The position numbers and the translations under genes are program-made. The notes under the pieces were generated by a model that did not search any database, was not told the origin of the DNA, and saw only the letters and a list, made by a program, of their open reading frames with translations. From contig NC_090188.1 in the NCBI RefSeq assembly GCF_024679245.1, positions 38,929,992 to 38,993,991 of the forward strand: a stretch of DNA of 64,000 nucleotides. The letters are read 5' to 3'. Shown here piece after piece: positions 11,427 through 22,115 of the stretch. Positions within the stretch are counted from its first letter, which is position 1. The number at the start of each line of letters is the position of its first letter. The DNA is from Pseudorasbora parva. Taxonomy: Eukaryota; Chordata; Actinopteri; Cypriniformes; Gobionidae.

Positions 11427-12389
11427 CTAGGTACTGTGCCCCCTCAAGGGCCAGACCCAGAGGTCCCACAACTCTGGCCTGGAGTGGAATATCACTCCCC
11501 CTGCCTGAGACAGCAGATCCCTCCTCAGAGGGACCTGCCATGGGGTTCCGTCTAGAAGTGCCACAATGTCGGAGAACGAAGCTCGGGACGGCCACCGGGG
11601 TGCCACTAATAGGAGGCTGATGCCCTCCCGGCGGACTCGCTCTAGAACTCCCGGGAGCAGAACGATCGGGGGAAATGCGTACAGACGCCACCTCGGCCAC
11701 ATCTGTGTCATAGCATCCAGCCCCAACGGGGCCGGAGGCCTGAGGCCGAACCACAGCAGGCAGTGGGTCGTTTCTAGAGATGCAAACAGATCCACTTCCA
11801 CTGGGCCGAACCTCTCGCACATGGCCTCCACCACCTCTGGGTGGAGCCGCCACTCCCCGGGCCTCAGCCCCTGCCTCGACAGGAAGTCCGCTCCCTGGTT
11901 CTGGTCCCCTGGGACATACATCGCTCTGAGAGACGACAGTTTCCCCTTGGACCACAGGAGGATCTGATGCGCCAACCTGCATAGTGGGCGCGACCTCAAA
12001 CCCCCCTGGTGATTCAGATACGTTACCACTGACATGTTGTCGGATCGTATCAGGACATGGTGGCCGTGAAGATCCGGGAGAAAGCTCCTCAAAGCTTTGT
12101 AAACCGCCAACATTTCCAAGCAATTTATGTGCCAGGAGGAATGTTGGGGTCCCCACAGACCCCTCATGAACCGGCCTTCCATGACAGCGCCCCAGCCCGG
12201 GAGGGAGGTGTCTGTTGAAAGGATCTTCCTGCAACATAACGCTCCTAACACAGGCCCCTGGGACAGGAACCTCAGATTTTTCCATATGACGAGGGAACGA
12301 AGGCATCTGCGCGTTACCCTGATCATACGGAAAGGTTTTCCTCTCGAGGAGAACCCCTTGGTCCCTAGCCACCACTGGAGGGGCCTCAT
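11427..12389 (-). pseudogene. DIRS RNase H plus methyltransferase-like domain
   Basis: This 320-codon minus-strand frame differs from that of the RT upstream and YR downstream. RNase H acidic residues are visible in order: LSTDTS (Asp60), CLEMLAV (Glu92), IRSDNMSVV (Asp117) and GADFLSR (Asp168). After residue ~180 comes a region with VDLFAS and LYAFPPIVLLPG that resembles the Dam-like N6-adenine methyltransferase module carried by many vertebrate DIRS elements; that assignment is from family knowledge and less certain. It joins the RT by a frameshift at a local duplication (12361-12442) and leaves frame near 11440 before the recombinase. Confidence 0.8.
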
Positions 12390-12442
12390 GTACCTGGAGG
12401 GGCCTCATGGTCCCTAGCCACCACTGGAGGGACCTCATGTAC
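12361..12442. repeat. 49-bp tandem duplication that breaks the DIRS pol frame
   Basis: Sequence starting at 12361 (GTCCCTAGCCACCACTGGAG) restarts at 12410, a 49-bp offset, with one mismatch across the 33 bp shared by the second copy. Since 49 is not a multiple of three, the duplication shifts the minus-strand frame exactly where the RT frame gives way to the RNase H frame. Confidence 0.9.
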
Positions 12443-13233
12443 AGCCCCAAGCACCTGAGATGGGCTAAAATGACATCTCGATGCCGAATCGCCATCTCGC
12501 GCGACTGTGCCATAATGAGCCAGTCGCCGATATAATTCAGTACACGGATGCCCTGCAGCCTCATCGGGGCCAGAGCCACATCCATGCACTTTGTGAAGGT
12601 GCGAGGGGAAAGAGCTAGACCAAAAGGAAGTACACGATATTGGTACGCTTCGCCCCCGAAAGCGAACCTCAGGAACTTTCTGTGGGCAGGAAGGATGGAG
12701 ACATGAAAGTATGCGTCCTTTAGATCTATCGTGACGAACCAGTCCTCGAACTGGATCAGGCCCACGATCATTTGAATTGTGAGCATCTTGAACCTGAATC
12801 TCCTCAGAGACCGATTCAAGTACCTCAGATTTAATATTGGACGTAAGCCTCCACCCTTTTTGGGAACAATGAAATAGCGGCTGTAAAAGCCAGACTCCCT
12901 GTCTGGCGGAGGGACCTTCTCTATCGCCTCCTTGACCAGCAGAGACTGCATTTCTTGTTCCATAACCTGCCTCTGGGCCGGGGGGACCACGGTCCAGACC
13001 ACACCGCTGAACTTCGGTGGTGGAGCTCTGAAATGTAATCTGTACCCCCTTCCCACTGTACTCAGGACCCAAGCAGAAATATTCGGGAGGCATGACCATG
13101 CGCCGATATATTCTACTAGGGGAACCAGCCTCTCGAGGCTGGTCTGTGGTACCCACCGAACCTCCTGCCCGACCCCCTGAAGCGGCCACCCGGCAGAGCT
13201 TAGTCGGGGAGGATTTTCAGTGTGCGCACGCAT
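12390..13233 (-). pseudogene. DIRS reverse transcriptase, catalytic box altered
   Basis: Opens with ATG at 13233. RT landmarks: FIVPKKGGGLRPILNLRYLN (residues 121-140), motif A TIDLKDAYFHV (around Asp170/Asp173), YRVLPFGLALSPRTF (199-213), then motif C reading NYIGDWLI at 233-240. DIRS RTs normally have two aspartates in that box; here the first is Gly (codon 12526-12528, GGC). The palm is followed almost immediately by WWLGT-type sequence, so the connection region that normally precedes RNase H appears deleted; the size of the loss is inferred. The element could not supply its own active RT. Confidence 0.85.
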
Positions 13234-13414
13234 TCGCTGCCCCGCCGCAAGTCGAATTTGAGGCGGCTGGGGCGGCGCACGTTCGCGGGAAATCGATGAG
13301 GCCCGAAGCGTTGTTAATGGCGGGAACGCAGCATCGATTTCCCCAGAGCTGCGGGTTCGGAACGACCTCGGTCGTCCGCCCCTGGGAGGCCCAGCTCAGG
13401 AGGGCCTGCCGCAG

Positions 13415-14251
13415 CTAGGACCGCTTGCCAGAAGCCTTCTTCGCCTGAAGGACTTCCCTCAAGTCGCCCTTCGGCTTAGAAGACTTCTGGCGAGAACGTC
13501 GCCTGCTTTGCCAGGCTCCCTCGGGAGGGGCGCGGGAAGCGACGCTCTCCTTCTGCGCCTGCCTATGGGCGCTGGCGGAGGGCCGGGACTGGCCACCAGA
13601 GACCTCCCTGCTGGCTACAGGAGGCCCCTGGCGGCGAGGGAGGTACTGCCGGAAAGCCGCCGACTGCTTCCTCACCTCCTGGAATCTCTCGACGACGCTG
13701 TTGACTGCGTCGCCAAAGAGACCCACAGGAGCTATCGGGGAATCCAGAAGAAAGGATTTCTCCTTCTCCTTCATCCCCGATAGGTTCAACCAGAGGTGTC
13801 TCTCCACGCACACCATGCCAGCCATAGAGCGGCCGATAGCACGGGCCGTCTCTTTGGTGACGCGGAGAGACAAGTCGGTAGCTTTCCGCAGCTCTGTAAT
13901 ATCGTCCGGAGACGGACCCTCTCCCTCATCGAGCTCCTTGAGGAGCTCAGCTTGGTAGGCCTGCAGTACCGCCATGGTGTGCAGACAACTACCAGCTCTC
14001 CCGGCCGTTCGGTAAGCCCTGCCCACGAGGGACGACGTGTCCCTGCATGGCTTGGTGGGCAGGACAGGGGCTTTCAGGGACGCTGCTGCCTCGGGAGACA
14101 GATAGCTCACTAACGCCTCCTCGACGCGAGGCAGTGTCCCATAGCCAGCCTCAGCCGCGCCCACAACACACCCGAAGTCGAGAACTTGGGGTGTCGATAG
14201 GCGCGAGGAGTACGGTTTTCCCCAGGATTTGCACAACTCATTGTTGTGCAA
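13415..14251 (-). pseudogene. DIRS gag-like ORF1, main part
   Basis: This 278-codon minus-strand frame lies just upstream of RT. It is helix-rich and charged in the middle (ELLKELDEGEGPSPDDITEL, VTKETARAIGRSMAGM) and ends in a basic, arginine/lysine-rich tail (RRRSRQKSSKPKGD) likely to bind nucleic acid. Position and composition match ORF1 of vertebrate DIRS1-like elements, thought to be the structural (gag) protein. Its N-terminus lies in another frame (14110-14584), so ORF1 is split. The second half overlaps neither RT nor terminal repeat. Confidence 0.7.
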
Positions 14252-14584
14252 ATGAGTGGAAGAGGCAGAAGAGCGTCTGAATCATCGGACGAGGATTGGG
14301 AAGATGCCTCAGCATGCCCGCCTCCCGTCGCGAGATCCAGTTGTGAGCCCCAGGATCTACGCCGCCGTGCTGCCTCGACAGACGCGGGACCAGATCCACG
14401 AGGCTCGCGAGCCTGGCTGCTCTCAGTGAACACGGCCAGCCGTGAGCGCAGCACCCGGAGCACCCTCAAGCGCCGCCTGAGCGTGCTGCGCCCCGAGACA
14501 CTGCACACACAGCTGGTGTGTGTCCGAGCCTGTAATGTAGCGCGGGCACGGATGAACACACCTTCTGAACTGCTCGCTTGCCAT
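14110..14584 (-). pseudogene. DIRS gag-like ORF1, N-terminal fragments
   Basis: The likely original start is the ATG at 14584 (MASEQFRRCVHPCPRYITG), followed by a cysteine-rich stretch (CVQCLGAQHAQAALEG) in one frame. It then passes into a second frame containing EPRGSGPASVEAARRRRSWG and an acidic serine-rich run. Two frameshifts (near 14450 and 14240) separate these from the main gag frame at 13415-14251. The Cys pairs may form a small zinc-binding module; that is inference. Confidence 0.6.
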
Positions 14585-14649
14585 GCTTAATAATAAGGAC
14601 TGGGACAGACAACAGTAAATAGACAAACAATATTCACACAGAGCGCCTC

Positions 14650-14832
14650 GCTGAAGAGCAAAGACTGTCTGTTGTTTGGGGCGGCGCCTTCTTATAGCTT
14701 CCGCGTACGCCGTCGCCCACTACGTCATGACGTGGAACAATAGGATTGGTGGCTGATTTCATTAATACTTCAGAGCCGTCACGCTGGGGGCGTTCCCAGA
14801 GTGTCGTCACTCGACGACGCAGTCTTGAGTTC
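14650..14832. repeat. DIRS right inverted terminal repeat
   Basis: Reverse complement of the left repeat at 10041-10225. It lies upstream of gag on the minus strand and includes the TATA motif at 14690-14696. Confidence 0.85.
14687..14696 (-). promoter_or_regulatory. TATA box in DIRS right terminal repeat
   Basis: Minus-strand TATAAGAAGG, about 100 bp upstream of the presumed ORF1 start at 14584. It is well placed to be the element's promoter. Confidence 0.55.
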
Positions 14833-14953
14833 CCTCGATAAAGGGAACTACAAAATTCGACTGCTTTACGGCATATACGTCACTTCCACCAACACCCACA
14901 TTTCCTTACATTCGGACGTGCAAGCCCAACTTTGTTAGTCGGATAATATAGTC

Positions 14954-15065
14954 ATGTCCGAAGCAGCACAGACAAATAAGAAAGAAAAGGTTTTGTTGGA
15001 GGAAAGCAATAAGAGGAAACGAAAAAGTGATGGGATTAAAGGCAGGACGAGGATCAACATTGGAC
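14954..15065 (+). pseudogene. Short coding exon carried by TTAA element (R-x-N-I motif)
   Basis: Starts at the ATG at 14954 and reads MSEAAQTNKKEKVLLEESNK then RKRKSDGIKGRTRINIG. The basic, KxRxNIG-type ending resembles a second ORF at 37.9-38.1 kb (QRNQTRVNL), and such exons are widespread in fish transposon-associated gene models. It is cut off right after NIG by a GC-rich repeat. The function of this motif is unknown to me; a DNA-binding or protein-interaction role is possible. Confidence 0.45.
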
Positions 15066-15235
15066 CGCACCGCACCACTGTATATGTTTTTACAACCCGC
15101 CCCGCACCACTGTATATATTGTTACAACCCACCCCGCACCACTGTATATATTTTTACAACCCGCCGCGCACCCGCGACCATTAAATAGACATACGGGCTC
15201 CGCGGGTTATGAGACGACCCGCGCATCACTAGTTC
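15060..15235 (-). mobile_element. GC-rich repeat fragment (hAT-like terminus) inside the exon
   Basis: Minus-strand start TAGTGATGCGCGGGTCGTCT matches the look of a common cyprinid GC-rich element end. It carries the 32-bp tandem repeats at 15073-15168 and interrupts the preceding ORF. Only one terminus is recognisable. Confidence 0.4.
15073..15168. repeat. 32-bp tandem repeat, 3 copies
   Basis: Three exact-length 32-bp units starting at 15073, 15105 and 15137 (CACCACTGTATAT...), with a few substitutions. Confidence 0.93.
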
Positions 15236-15384
15236 AGGGCTATCAGGGTTGTCATGTCAACAAATGCACGCGCGATGGCATCCCCTGATGTAGGATGACA
15301 GATCTTACGACAGTAGTTGAGGACATTATTTTTTCAAAACTGTAGGGGGACCCCGAGAGCAAAAGTTGCCAAGTGCTGCTTTAA

Positions 15385-16209
15385 TGAGTCACTTGGGGTC
15401 TACCTGTGAACATGCCTGATTGTATTGCAAAAAAAGTCAGAAGTCACATTTCTGTCACATGTGTTTCTGCCTATGTGTGAGTGTGTTTCTGCACAGTATG
15501 TGTGTGCATGCATAGAAACAGCATGGGAGAATAGATAAAAGGTTATTTAGTGTGAAAAACAAGAACATTTCTGTGTTATTTGTTACATGTGTTTGCTTGT
15601 TCTGCATCTTTGTGTGTTCTGGTTCATCTGCTGTTGTGGACACAACTGAAATAATTTGGCTTAGTAATATGGAACTGTAATGCATTTGACAGACCTAGCT
15701 TGAACTGTTTTAGGTGTGTGTTTACTGGAAAATTATTTCACACCTTAGAACATTGCCAACCAATCAGAATCAAGCATTAAACAGCCCTTTTATGTACAGT
15801 TTTTTGTTGTTTTATTTTCTAGCTGAATGAACAGTCCATTAAGTGTGACTTCTGAATAAATTCATAAAAGAAAAAATAGCAATTAAACGCTTTGATCCAT
15901 ATGGTTACGGTCTGCTTATTTAGAAGTGCCATAGTTGAAGAAACACCCCTGTGTTGTGGTTCAGGAGACACTTTGATCCGAAGCAACTTACAGATCTATA
16001 CATACTGACCTCCACATATAATTTATACTCATCATGTAGGTCAATAAGTATAGATCCTCAGTAAATGCTGTGTGGGATTTTGTGTGTGAATGTTATTGAC
16101 AGTGGGTGTTTGTACAGTCAACATATTTCATACATGGCATTTGTTATTTTAAATTCAATTCAATAATTGTTGGCAATTAACCACATTGTAAAACAAAATT
16201 CTACACAGC
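15385..16209. other. AT-rich DNA, nothing recognised
   Basis: Many stop codons in all frames, no TIR pair and no tandem array. A CCAACCAATCAGAATCAAGC segment at 15757 resembles a dispersed fish repeat, but no boundaries are evident. Confidence 0.45.
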
Positions 16210-16500
16210 ATTTACTGACATACGACTTCATTGCATCTGTTGTTAGTTAGTATGAATGAAATACTAGACGTCTAATAGATTGTAGTGTCATACTCTCACA
16301 TACCTTTGCACACATATTAGTTCACATTCTACCAAGACAAATTATAACACTGGAGAACTGTACTTAAACATTTAAAGATGAACAGAATCTTAGTTCAACC
16401 CTTGTGCCACCCACAACAGCTGATGTTATGACTCTCACGCTCAACATTTTGCAATGTAATCTCATTACTTTCCTTTTGATTTGTCTTGAAATATGGCTCA
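16210..16500. repeat. Left copy of a diverged ~280-bp duplication
   Basis: Aligns by eye with 20565-20840, with shared anchors GACTTCATTGCATCTGTTG, TTTGCACACAT.AGTTCAC, GAACTGTA and TATGACTCTC. Differences and small indels are frequent, so the duplication is old. It may be a local duplication of unique DNA or two copies of an unknown repeat. Confidence 0.6.
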
Positions 16501-16964
16501 GACATTTCTAGAAACCCCCTCCCTTTTATTTTTTAAATCAGCTGAATTGATGAATTTGGTGATTGGAAATCTCAGTTGTCCCTTAGGGCCTTGGGAACGC
16601 AGATAAACACTCCACAAACACTGTAAAAATCACATTTAGGCAGATGAGTAAGATTGTTTTCCGTCATCCACACTATTGAAGGGATGCCTGCTGGAACAAG
16701 CCCACAGGAAACACGATACAGCTCAGATGACGTATATTACAGTGTAGGCTGCTTGCATTAAGATTTTCCCTTTCGGATAGCATTACTCGACTGTGATGCA
16801 GTTACCTTAAGGGACAGAAACCTGTTGTGAATGTGCAAATGTGGCCTGAAAGACTGCACCTGCTTCTGAAATCCTCGAGCCGTAGTAGAACAATGCAGCC
16901 AAATGATATGCCTTGTACTACTTTTAAAAAGGCTTGCGGTGTGTTTGTGACATGGACAAGACTT

Positions 16965-16966
<2 letters not shown>

Positions 16967-17055
<89 letters not shown>
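16967..17055. repeat. (GT)n microsatellite
   Basis: About 44 uninterrupted GT units. The opposite-strand HTHTHT ORF is an artefact. Confidence 0.97.
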
Positions 17056-17059
<4 letters not shown>

Positions 17060-17349
17060 AAAGAATGCTTTTCCTAAGCAAGAGGAGGTAATAACAGGGT
17101 TTTTCCCAATTATGTGGATACTGGTCTGACATGTCTGACATTGCTGCCAAATTCAGGGTTTTACAGATCTCAACACTGGTCACTTAAACAACCAGTTAGA
17201 TATTACACTGATTTATGTTGCAAAACCGTAAATACACAAACACCAATAACGCATTTTGACATGAGTTTGACAGATTGAAGATTTTTCCATTCACAAAAAA
17301 AAAAAAAGAACAAAAAAGTTAAATAGTGTAGAACGGGGCTAAAGGCACA

Positions 17350-17745
17350 CCTTAAGAAGAATTTTTATCTCAGAATTCTGACTTTTTTTCCTCACAATTG
17401 CGTGACATTAAGTCAGAATTCTGAAATATAAACTTGCAATTGCGTGATAAAGTCACAATTCTGACTTTTTTTTTTCACAATTGCGAGTTATAAAGTTAGA
17501 ATTCTGTGATATAAAGTCAGAATTCTGACTGAGAAATAAAGAATCTCAGAATTCTCAGAATTGCGACTTTACAACTCGCAATTGTCAGAAAAAAGTCAGA
17601 ATTCTAAGATTCTTTATTTCTCAGTCAGAATTCTGACTTTTTATCATGCAATTGTGAGTTTATATCTCAGAATTTGGACTTTACAGCTCGTAATTGTGAG
17701 AAAAAAAGTCAGAATTCTGAGATAAAAAGTCGCAATTACTCTTAA
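17350..17745. repeat. Palindromic AGAATTCT / CAATTG repeat cluster
   Basis: The block is built from alternating TCAGAATTCTGA and GCAATTGC palindromes with A/T-rich linkers. A perfect 31-bp inverted pair (17516-17546 and 17607-17637) flanks a 60-bp loop, and the outer sequence also pairs imperfectly. The whole block can fold into a long hairpin, typical of foldback MITEs that are common in cyprinids. Confidence 0.8.
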
Positions 17746-18329
17746 TTTTTTTTATTTAGTGGCAGAACCGGGCTTCCATATTTTACTCCACAGACAAATG
17801 ATGCACAACCAACACATAGTTTAGATGAAATAATGTTTTTAATAATGTCTAATAATAAGTTAATACCACTTCAGCAAAGTTTGAACTATTTGATGTTTAT
17901 TTTGATGAAATAATTCATTTTAAGTTCAATAAATATGTTGTCATTAAAATGGTAATATAGAAATATATTTTAAAATAGTAATAATTTAATATCGATTTAC
18001 AGTAGTAACAATAAATATTTTATTGGTTTCATTATAAATATTGTGATTTTCTCTAAGGTGGACACCCGACTTCATATATGATATTTTCTATCTGAATCTA
18101 ACTGTCAAGTCAACAAATGTTAAAGTCAGCCGCTGTTTATTATTATGTTAATTATTGTGTCTTTTACCCCAGATACCACACTTTCACATTTTCTTCCGTT
18201 ATTGATTTTGTTTGGTGTGTTTTTGTTGCTTTAATTACCGTAAACCATCCTGAAAATCATTAACAAGACCTTTGTCTTAAAATATATTCAATAATTCTCA
18301 TTTGCTTCTTAAATCTAAAACAGATAACG
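17746..18329. other. AT-rich spacer, nothing recognised
   Basis: No supported ORF, RNA gene or repeat boundary. Confidence 0.5.
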
Positions 18330-19018
18330 TTAAAGGTGCACTATGGAGCTTTCCGTCCACTGGAGGGCGCCTATTCAAAACAAATCGTAGTTTGATGACG
18401 CAACGTGTGAGCGCAGCATCTTGGGAGATGTGGTCTTCTCATCACAGCCGGTGGAAAATAGGACTCGGGCAGAAATCACGTTCATGCATGCGGTTATTAA
18501 CGTTACTGTAGTCTAAAGCAGAGCAGGACCGAGTGTTATGGACCTGAGCACAGCTGCTGGAGCGATTGTTAAACAAATACCCGCCCCGCGAATACCGGGA
18601 CTTTTATTATGACGGGACGGGAGACAGTCGCCGGTCGCCTGCACTGATCAGCTCTTCCGGTTATGATTTTGAGGTAATGCTGCTCTGTTTATCATATTAG
18701 ATACATTTAAGTGTGTTTAAAACGATGTTATGACTTTACTCCGTGCGTTCACTTGTTCACACTGCTAAGAGTAAAGCGCTCCTGCCAAATAAAAGCCCAA
18801 ACCGAGGGTAGCGCAGATATGACGCAATTGACAGGCGACTCTCTCAAATGCAATGTTAAAACGTCCCTGTCTTTAGTTAAAATAGCAATTTTCTCACAAT
18901 TTACAAATAGTTGGAAACTTCTGGGATATTGTAGGTACTCAACTGAACAAAATATATAACACCGGCCTAGTGGTTTTTGGATATTTTACTGCAAAAATAC
19001 TACATAGTTCACCTTTAA
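18330..19018. mobile_element. Complete 689-bp TTAA-flanked non-autonomous element
   Basis: Left: TTAA then AGGTGCACTATG. Right: CATAGTTCACCT then TTAA (12-bp TIR with one mismatch). Exact TTAA on both sides indicates piggyBac-type target duplication. It contains no transposase and only short ORFs without motifs. An inverted partial copy of its 3' half occurs at 56089-56259. Confidence 0.75.
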
Positions 19019-20564
19019 GGATCAGACAAATTTCCACGTGCATCTTAAAAAGCGAATGTTTTGGAAATACTGAGGCAAGTTTTTGTGCCATCTAGTGGTT
19101 TAGAGGAGAAAAAAAAAAATGTGTGGAGCCTTTATCCCAGTTGTGCCCTATATGTTATTTGGTTGTTTTCTCTGTATTGCGTTGTTTGCATTCTGGTCAT
19201 TCTCTGGCATTACATTTTGATTCTTTCAGCATCCTGATCCCTCAAAACAAAGCAATTGCTTTTGCCATGCCTTTTTTTCTCTCTCACAGATTCAATTACA
19301 CCTTCAAGCTAAAACACTGAAAAGCACATCAATGTCTTACATTGAGAACAGAACAAAATGTCATGAAAATCATTCAGATACTTTCTTCAGAAGCGTTCTC
19401 AAGCACAATTCTCAATCCTACAAATGAATCATCACAATGACAAGGATTACAAAATGCTCAGCCTGTATGGGGGTAAACCGACAAAAACACCCACATGAAA
19501 ACTCCCAGTGTTTTTCTACATCGAGGACGCTTGAATAAGCAGGGCGCCCCGCCGAGATGCGATCATTTATGACAAGTGCATATGTCCCAGAAGCTTTTTG
19601 AGAGTCTCCTTGATCTTCAGAGGTCTTTTATAAAACTCGGCAATTCACAGAACATAGATAGAGTCAGGATTTGTGTTAAAAGATCAAAATATGTTTTTTT
19701 TAACAAAAATAAAAGAGATCCCCCCTTAGTAAGACGCTAACATTAGAACGCTTTGCCTTCCTACACACAGGACTTGATTTAGTACAACAAGAAAGAAGTC
19801 ACTGGAACATTGTGCGTGCTGCATTTACAAAACAACGCCTCTGCGAGGGAGAAGATATAATCTGTCAGAAATGGAAACTGCCAACTTTATCTGTGCGAAC
19901 TATGAACTCTCTGAAAGGATAGAGACGCAGGATGAAAGATAGAGGGGAAGAGGTGTGTCCTCGGTATGTCAGACAGGTTTACTGCCTCTGGCCAGTGAGA
20001 CGCTCTTATTATTTGCATGTGAAAACTTGAGTCCCCACCCTTCACCAGGTTCTCAGCACTTCTCGTGTTAAAACACATTCAGGTTTTTTTCTTCTTCTGA
20101 GACTAACAAATCCACCTTGGCTTGTGACATAGCTCACCTGTACTGGTACAACACGGGATAAGAATGCTAAGAGACACCGCATGATGATTTCCTCTTAAGT
20201 AAGTAACTTTTTACAAATGGCATAGACCTGGAAGTAGGTGTTGAATGGTATTTTGCAGACATGTTACTTTGCTATACGTATTGTATTTGCATAGTAAAAG
20301 AAACTTTCACTACTTAAGCACAATGCATGGCAATATGACAAACTAGCTCTGAAATGGTAAGGTTCCCACAGACAAATAATCATTTTTGTACATGGATTTT
20401 AGTTCTAGTTTTATCTTTGGAATGTGCTGATGTCTTATGCTCACTTAGATGAACAAATATTAGGAAAAATTGCATGAAATCTTTCAAAATTAGCTTTTTA
20501 TTATTCTTGTCTTGAGTGAAGCATTTGGTAAAACAATAGAACTTGAAATGCAAACACATACTTG
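19019..20564. other. Unique-looking DNA, no gene recognised
   Basis: AT-rich, with no long ORF and no repeat structure seen. Possible upstream flank or intron DNA of an unidentified gene. Confidence 0.45.
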
Positions 20565-20840
20565 ACATAAGACTTCATTGCATCTGTTGGTAAAACTTTA
20601 ATGTCAAACATTACTGTCAATCTTACATGCTTTTGCACACATCAGTTCACTTTCTAGATGAATTATAATACTGTAGAACTGTATATTGTTTTCAATATAG
20701 AACAGAATCATAACCCTTGAGCAATAGTAACAGCTAATAGTATGACTCTCTCCCACACAACTCTCACAAACTGCATTGTGACATTATTTTCATGACATTT
20801 TCATAAAAATTTGCCTGCAATCTCTAAAAATTAAGTGTTT
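20565..20840. repeat. Right copy of the diverged ~280-bp duplication
   Basis: Partner of 16210-16500, same orientation, 4.36 kb away. Confidence 0.6.
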
Positions 20841-21399
20841 AGTAAAATTGCTGTTTTTCAAGTTGTACATATGGAAATATACAGTATTTAATTATAACAT
20901 GTCCATAACCACACTGTGAAGATATAGACTATAACAAGTTTCTCTCACAGAAACACAAAATGAGATATTAAACACCCAACCTTGACTTAAACAGCCTTTG
21001 TTATTTATTCACCATATTAATCAGAGCAGGCGAGGCTCAGATCGACCTAAACATTGAAAGCCGAGCCCTTGTGATCGCTTTAGGCCTGTGGAGATCTCCG
21101 CACCTGCTGATCAAGACGAGTCAAGTTGAATGAATTAATTATGCCTGATGGGATGAGTCTGAAATATGATGAACACTGACGGATTTTGGGAAATAATCTG
21201 TTATTGGGATCATGTTTTTCTAGTGTAGCCGATGGTTTTCTGAATGCTTGTGTTGCAGGTTTGTTCACCTGTCCTTACTGGGTACATACATAGACTTTTA
21301 AAAATGATTCTTTATTGGCACTGATGGTTCCATGAAGAACCTTTAACATTCATGAAATCTTTCCATTGCACTAAAGGTTTGAATCTTTATTTTCCCAGA
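20841..21399. other. Unique-looking DNA, nothing recognised
   Basis: No coding or repeat signal that I can support. Confidence 0.45.
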
Positions 21400-22115
21400 C
21401 ATCATCGTATATTATATTTCCACAAGTTTTGGGATGCCTGCTTTTACATGCACATGAATTTTAATGACATTCCATTCTTAATCTGTAGGGTTTAATATGT
21501 GGTTGTCCCACCCTTTGCAGCGATAACAGCTTCAGCTCTTCTGGGAAGGCTTTCCTCAAGGTTTAGGAGTGTGTTTATGGGAATTTGTGGCCATTCTTCT
21601 AGAAACGCATGTGAGGTCAGGCACTGATGTTGGACGAGAAGGCCTGGCTCTCAGTCTCTGCTCTAATTCATCCCAAAGCTGTTCTGTCGATTTGAGGTCA
21701 GGTCTCTGTGCAGGCCAGTCAAGTTCCAACACACCAAACTTTAAACTTGGCATAGTGCAGTCAGGCCAGTCCCGTTCTCCTGGCAACCGCCAAACCCAGA
21801 CTCGCCCTTCAGATTCCCAGACAGAGAAGCGTGATTGGTCACCCCAGAGAACACGTCTCAGCTCTAGAGTCCAGTGGCGGCTGCTTTACTCCACTGCATC
21901 CCACGCTTTGCATTGCTCTTGGTGATGTGAGGCTTGGATGAGCTGCTCGGCCATGGAAACCCATTCCATGAAGCTCTCTACACACTGTTCTTGAGCTCAT
22001 CTGAAGTCCACATGAAGTTTGGAGGTCTGTAGAAATTGACTCTATAGAAAGTCGGCGACTTCTGCACATGTGGATTCCACATGTACCAGATATGGGCCAG
22101 AACTGGGCCAACACT
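21400..22115 (-). pseudogene. Tc1-like transposase relic, internally deleted
   Basis: The minus-strand upstream piece (22114-21839) includes CRSRRLSIESISTDLQTSCG and SSRTVCRELHGMGFHGRAA, the paired helix-turn-helix end of Tc1 transposase. The downstream piece (21786-21556) includes LDWPAQRPDLKSTEQLWDEL, the C-terminal DD[E/D] region with the final acidic residue, and RARPSRPTSVPDL. Between them PSLKFG runs straight into the C-terminal block, so a large part of the catalytic core is missing, plus frameshifts. Intact Tc1 transposases are about 340 aa. TIRs were not clearly found. Confidence 0.85.

Larger units (their letters stand above)
9991..14855 (-). mobile_element. DIRS-type retrotransposon (tyrosine recombinase), minus strand
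   Basis: Minus-strand order is gag-like ORF, reverse transcriptase, RNase H plus methyltransferase-like region, tyrosine recombinase. This gene order, together with inverted rather than direct terminal repeats, defines DIRS elements, which integrate as circles via the recombinase instead of a DDE integrase. Termini: a ~185-bp sequence at 10041-10225 is repeated inverted at about 14650-14832, and a third segment at 10305-10362 matches the outermost right end, as expected of an internal complementary region. The ORFs carry several frameshifts and a substituted RT catalytic site, so this copy is defective. GC content is visibly higher than the surroundings. Confidence 0.88.
9816..15384. mobile_element. 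TTAA-flanked element interrupted by a DIRS insertion
   Basis: The left end at 9816 reads TTAA-ATCAGCACTAGGTAACTT. The reverse complement of the right end at 15384 reads TTAA-AGCAGCACTTGGCAACTT. The two termini form one TIR pair with TTAA on both sides, the hallmark of piggyBac-type integration. The element's own sequence (about 9820-9990 and 14856-15384) is only about 0.7 kb; the rest is the inserted DIRS retrotransposon. Its right half carries a short coding exon (14954-15065), itself interrupted by a further repeat. It has no transposase, so it is non-autonomous. Confidence 0.65.

Noticed and set aside
10891..12417. Several plus-strand ORFs of 60-133 codons across the DIRS element
   Set aside because: Shadows of the GC-rich minus-strand pol and recombinase frames; no motifs of their own.
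16758..17183. 141-codon minus-strand ORF with HTHT run
   Set aside because: Read-through of the GT microsatellite.
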